64,000 nt of DNA from Hsuehochloa calcarea (taxonomy: Eukaryota; Streptophyta; Magnoliopsida; Poales; Poaceae). The stretch lies in NCBI GenBank assembly GCA_036346395.1, contig CM070596.1, forward strand, positions 2,356,001-2,420,000, in the 5' to 3' direction. Positions 61,212-64,000 of this stretch are shown here, piece after piece (the stretch's first letter is position 1; the number at the start of each line of letters is the position of its first letter). A program made the translations under genes and the position numbers. The notes below the pieces were generated by a model, which was not told the origin of the DNA, ran no database searches, and was given only the letters and a program-made list of their open reading frames with translations.

Positions 61212-62588
61212 TGTTGGGTAACGCGGCAAGGCTACGATTGCATAAACAAAAAAAATTCGCGCAACCAAGGGACCACCGCTAGTAATAGATCATGAGATTA
61301 CCGCTAGACGCGCCGACTCGTAGCGAAAGTAGAGTCGTTGTAGCGAGTTGATGCAGTCGTAGTCGTACTCACGACGCGTCTCCTCCTTCGAGTGGTTGTG
61401 CTCGCCGCGCGTCTGCTTCTCCGAGTGGTCGTACCCACCACGCGACTTCTTCTCCGACTCCGGTGATCAACACAAGTCGCGGATCGTCCTAGTGCTGATG
61501 CTTCGCAACAACACCTCCGAGGTATCCACACGTACGGGGCAGGATCACCACGCGCTGGAGTGCTAGCACCGGCAGCGTGGTTGAGAAGGCGTAGTTATTA
61601 GGGTTTCGGGAGTTCTTCCAAAGATCATCCTCTCGCTCTACCCCATGCCACTGCCCCTCTTTATACAGGCATCCATGATGGGTCTCAACCTGGAGGCCCA
61701 TTAGGAACTCGTGGCCTATACGAATTCGGATCACCATCCAAAACAGATCCTTGCCCTTTAAGTGTGTGACCCCACAGGTTCATGTGTAATTAGTTATGAC
61801 TCGGAAACTCTTTTCCGACCACTAATCGTCAGCGGTAATTAGCAGCACATAACGATTCCCAGAGACACATAGAATATATCAGACGAACCTTGATGTAATA
61901 TGATCTATGATCAGGTCCTCATCACTTACGACCAGTTCGTATCTCTATACGACGAGTTGTATTTGATCACGACGATTCAGAACTCCTTACGACCGTGTAC
62001 TTACCATTTCAGGATTACGTTCGATCAATCTACGACCAGCTCGTATCTCCATACGACTAGTCAGTAACTGATCGAACTAAGTAACCTACTCATGCATACT
62101 CCCTTTGCCTCACGATGCCTGGTTGAACTCCAGGTAAGATGATGTGTCATCCATGGACTGTTCAATACTTTCTCGATCGAGTGTCGGATAACATCATGTG
62201 GTCGACACTTCGACCACTAGTGGCATGGCCATGCACTTTCTTTATCCGATCACCACGAGGGGCCTAAAGACATCTCTCCTGTTATGTTAGAAGGGGCAAA
62301 TCCCATCTCGACCAGTCACATTCCTCCGCATGTTTCATAGCATACCCGAAAGCCACCTTTATAACTACCCAGTTACGGAGTAGCGTTTGGCAACCCCTAA
62401 GAGTGCTATTGCACATGTAGGAAACCATACTGATCTCAGGTCTAAGGATTATATATCATCATTACTTGAGACCAACTAATGACACAAAGATTCATAACAA
62501 TCTCAATAGTGTCTCAATGATGGGTCTATCCAACCCCGTGTTCTCTAACATGTGCTCACATTATTGATTCGATATCCCCATATCCATA
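61212..62588 (-). mobile_element. LTR inserted in the Gypsy integrase
   Basis: Starts TGTTGGGTAACGCGGC; the right boundary is near 62588, just before gypsy sequence resumes (ACTCATGTAACAATGGACTTT). Its reverse complement resembles the solo LTR at 39170-40486 over the middle (gctatcaaacgctactcgtgaa... versus gttgccaaacgctactccgtaa...), so it is a diverged relative in the opposite orientation. I could not find a target duplication. Frames within it are not genes. Confidence 0.65.
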
Positions 62589-63145
62589 ACTCATGTAACA
62601 ATGGACTTTGTTGAAGGTTTGCCTAAATCAAAAGAGCATGATGTGATACTAGTGGTAGTTGTCAGATTCACTAAGTGTGCACATTTATCCTTGAAGCATC
62701 CTTACACAGTGTATAACATTGTAGACATGTTCATTGAAAATATATACAAGTTGCATGGATCGCCATCAGTAATTGCTGACAGTGATAGGATATTCACTAG
62801 CACATTATGGCGGATTTGTTCAAAGCCTTAGGAGTCAAACCGCTTAACAGGTGGCTTACAAGCTTTTATTGTCAATTGGGGTCTAATACACCGTGTCTTC
62901 CATGCTAGTCAGTTGAAGAAACATGTCGGTCCTAGAGTTGTTCCTAGCCCTGAGTTACCTCTTGTAGATCCTGATGCAAAAGGTTTTAACCAAACCATTA
63001 GCAATAGTGGAAAGAATGGTAGTACCTAGGAACAATGAGTCAGTGGTACAATGGTTGATACGATGGGTGAATCTTCCTGTAGAAGCTTCTACTTGGGAAG
63101 GTGCTGATTTTATTTCTAAGGTATTCCCAAACTTTCATCATTGAG
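62589..63145 (+). pseudogene. Gypsy integrase core and C-terminal tail
   Basis: 62601-62831 reads MDFVEGLPKSKEHDVILVVVVRFTKCAHL... to HGSPSVIADSDRIFTS, the integrase core with its Asp residues. A deletion follows near 62830. The tail reads QLKKHVG...VPSPELPLVDPD, and in another frame WLIRWVNLPVEASTWEGADFI near 63050-63115, the chromodomain-like end of chromovirus-type Gypsy elements. Confidence 0.8.
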
Positions 63146-63170
63146 GACAACGATTTTAAGGGGGAAGCAA

Positions 63171-63630
63171 TGTCAGGCTCTGAAGAAATCGAAATGGATT
63201 CAGAAATAGAAGCTAAGGTTGGGAAATACTTGGACAGTTGAGATCTCACGGTACCCTTTCGTTATGTATATCTAAAGGTCGAAACCAAAGGATGGCTTCT
63301 TATGAAGATCGGACGACTGATGTTAGAGCATACCCTTTTAAAAAAAGATTGTAAGGCTATAAGTAATTGTAGTAAACACTATTACTGATAACATCTGTTA
63401 ACCTTGTCGACCAGTGGTCCTGGTGATTTTCAGACCAGCTGCGCACTCCATATAAGCAGCCGATTGTATTGCGCTTCTTTATTGTGATGTTGAAACCCTA
63501 GTTATCTCTACGCTATTTGTATCTACTTTCCCCATTTATCTACCACATTTACTCGTCTTTGTTCTTTCAATTCTCGCAATCAGTTAGTAGATTATTGTCA
63601 GGATTGGGATTCTACTCCTGGTTCCTGACA
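63171..63630 (+). repeat. 3' LTR of the Gypsy element
   Basis: 460 bp, TGTCAGG...CCTGACA, preceded by the polypurine tract AAGGGGGAAG (63158-63167). Confidence 0.85.
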
Positions 63631-64000
63631 CCAGGTCCCTGGCACGAGGTAAGCCGTCACTGGGATCCACCCCTTGGGCGGCTTGAGGAGCCCCCCAGAC
63701 GTTGCGAGGAGGCGAGGTCGTAGGCTCCTCTTCTCCCTGGAGGAGGCCAAACCAGAGCTTGTACTCGGGGACATCCTCGGCGAGGCTGTGAAACCGCAAC
63801 GCCCAGTCGCCCTGCTTGGCCCAGGCGCCATGCACCGTACTGAAGGAGTAGGTAGGGGCCGGCACCCTCCATGGATACCCAGGTGTGTGAGCCGCCAACC
63901 ACCGTGTAGGTGCCGATGCGGGAGGGACGGCAGCACCAATGCTCGTACTCGTCGGGGCCGCGCCGCCAGCAGACGAGAGCCTGGAAGCAGTGCTCCCAAT
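63631..64000 (-). pseudogene. Grass-expanded uncharacterised protein, partial, cut by the Gypsy element
   Basis: The minus strand reads CFQALVCWRRG...RIGTYTVVGGSHTWVSMEGAG in one frame and TYSFSTVHGAWAKQGDWALRFHSLAEDVPEYKLWFGL in another, so one frameshift lies near 63855. It is the same family as 33266-34346, with the conserved G-T-Y-S-F-x-T block. The left part is missing, replaced by the Gypsy 3' LTR; the right end lies outside the window. Confidence 0.6.

Larger units (their letters stand above)
51313..63630 (+). mobile_element. Old Ty3/Gypsy element with paired LTRs, multiply invaded
   Basis: LTRs are 51313-51754 and 63171-63630, both starting TGT(T/C)AGGCTCTGAAG and ending CCTGGTTCCT(A/G)ACA. 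A primer-binding-site-like TGATATCAGAGC (51757-51768; tRNA-Met type) follows the 5' LTR, and a polypurine tract AAGGGGGAAG precedes the 3' LTR. Flanks are TCAGG at the left and CCAGG at the right, a 5-bp duplication with one mismatch. Remaining coding parts: gag start (~51988-52032 and 53943-54065), RT (59980-60300), RNase H (60303-60899), integrase (60960-61207 and 62589-62831) and a C-terminal chromodomain-like tail (62880-63145). LTR divergence by eye is well above 10%, so it is old. Confidence 0.85.

Noticed and set aside
1..64000. tRNA, rRNA or organellar DNA insertions
   Set aside because: No tRNA-like arms with T-loop consensus or rRNA stretches were recognised by reading; a tRNA scan would be needed to exclude them fully.

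Overview
The window is nuclear plant DNA, almost certainly from a grass (Poaceae). It has intron-containing genes with very GC-rich first exons (16588-16792, 30238-30489), a mesh of nested LTR retrotransposons, and MITEs of hAT, Mutator, PIF-like and CACTA type. It also has remnants of a grass-expanded gene family of unknown function. I cannot name the species. No tRNA, rRNA, CRISPR array or bacterial operon structure was seen.

Layout. 1-8,000: LTR sequence with GGTACTACCG palindromes and a ~3 kb tandem duplication (2404-4384 / 5394-7355). 8,800-9,870: a degenerate AT-rich repeat holding a Mutator-type MITE with a 9-bp target duplication. 10,170-15,820: a probable CACTA element whose interior holds a large solo-type LTR. 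16,588-18,302: a three-exon xyloglucan endotransglucosylase/hydrolase gene (XTH). 19,627-21,912: a small conserved plant gene, frameshifted twice in exon 1. 22,480-22,740: a Copia reverse-transcriptase relic. 24,550-29,900: four tandem HSP20 genes in ~1.3 kb units, only the last intact. 30,238-32,795: a two-exon conserved plant gene of unknown function. Its last exon is copied at 35,722-35,958 inside a 3.16 kb tandem duplication (32,490-35,652 / 35,653-38,842).

37,520-42,010: an antisense Copia relic with a solo LTR in its gag (39,170-40,486; TSD GTAAT). 42,021-43,650: a PIF/Harbinger-like element carrying a gene fragment. 44,000-49,738: a bZIP G-box-binding factor gene (GBF/HBP-1a type) with a hAT MITE in its last intron; a second MITE of that family lies at 50,673-51,288. 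51,313-63,630: an old Ty3/Gypsy element with paired LTRs, torn open by a solo LTR (TSD CATGG), a 5'-LTR-bearing gag-only Copia-like element in the opposite orientation, and another LTR. 63,631-64,000: part of a grass gene-family member.

Host genes that look functional are the XTH (cell wall), HSP20 copy 4 (heat-stress chaperone), the 30.2 kb gene and the GBF-type bZIP. They do not form one pathway. Two general observations matter most. Three different LTR families carry clusters of 11-nt palindromes of one shared form, CGG-N5-CCG, with different inner bases. And in every local duplication one copy is clean while the other is peppered with small indels, so part of the apparent pseudogenisation may be consensus error rather than biology.
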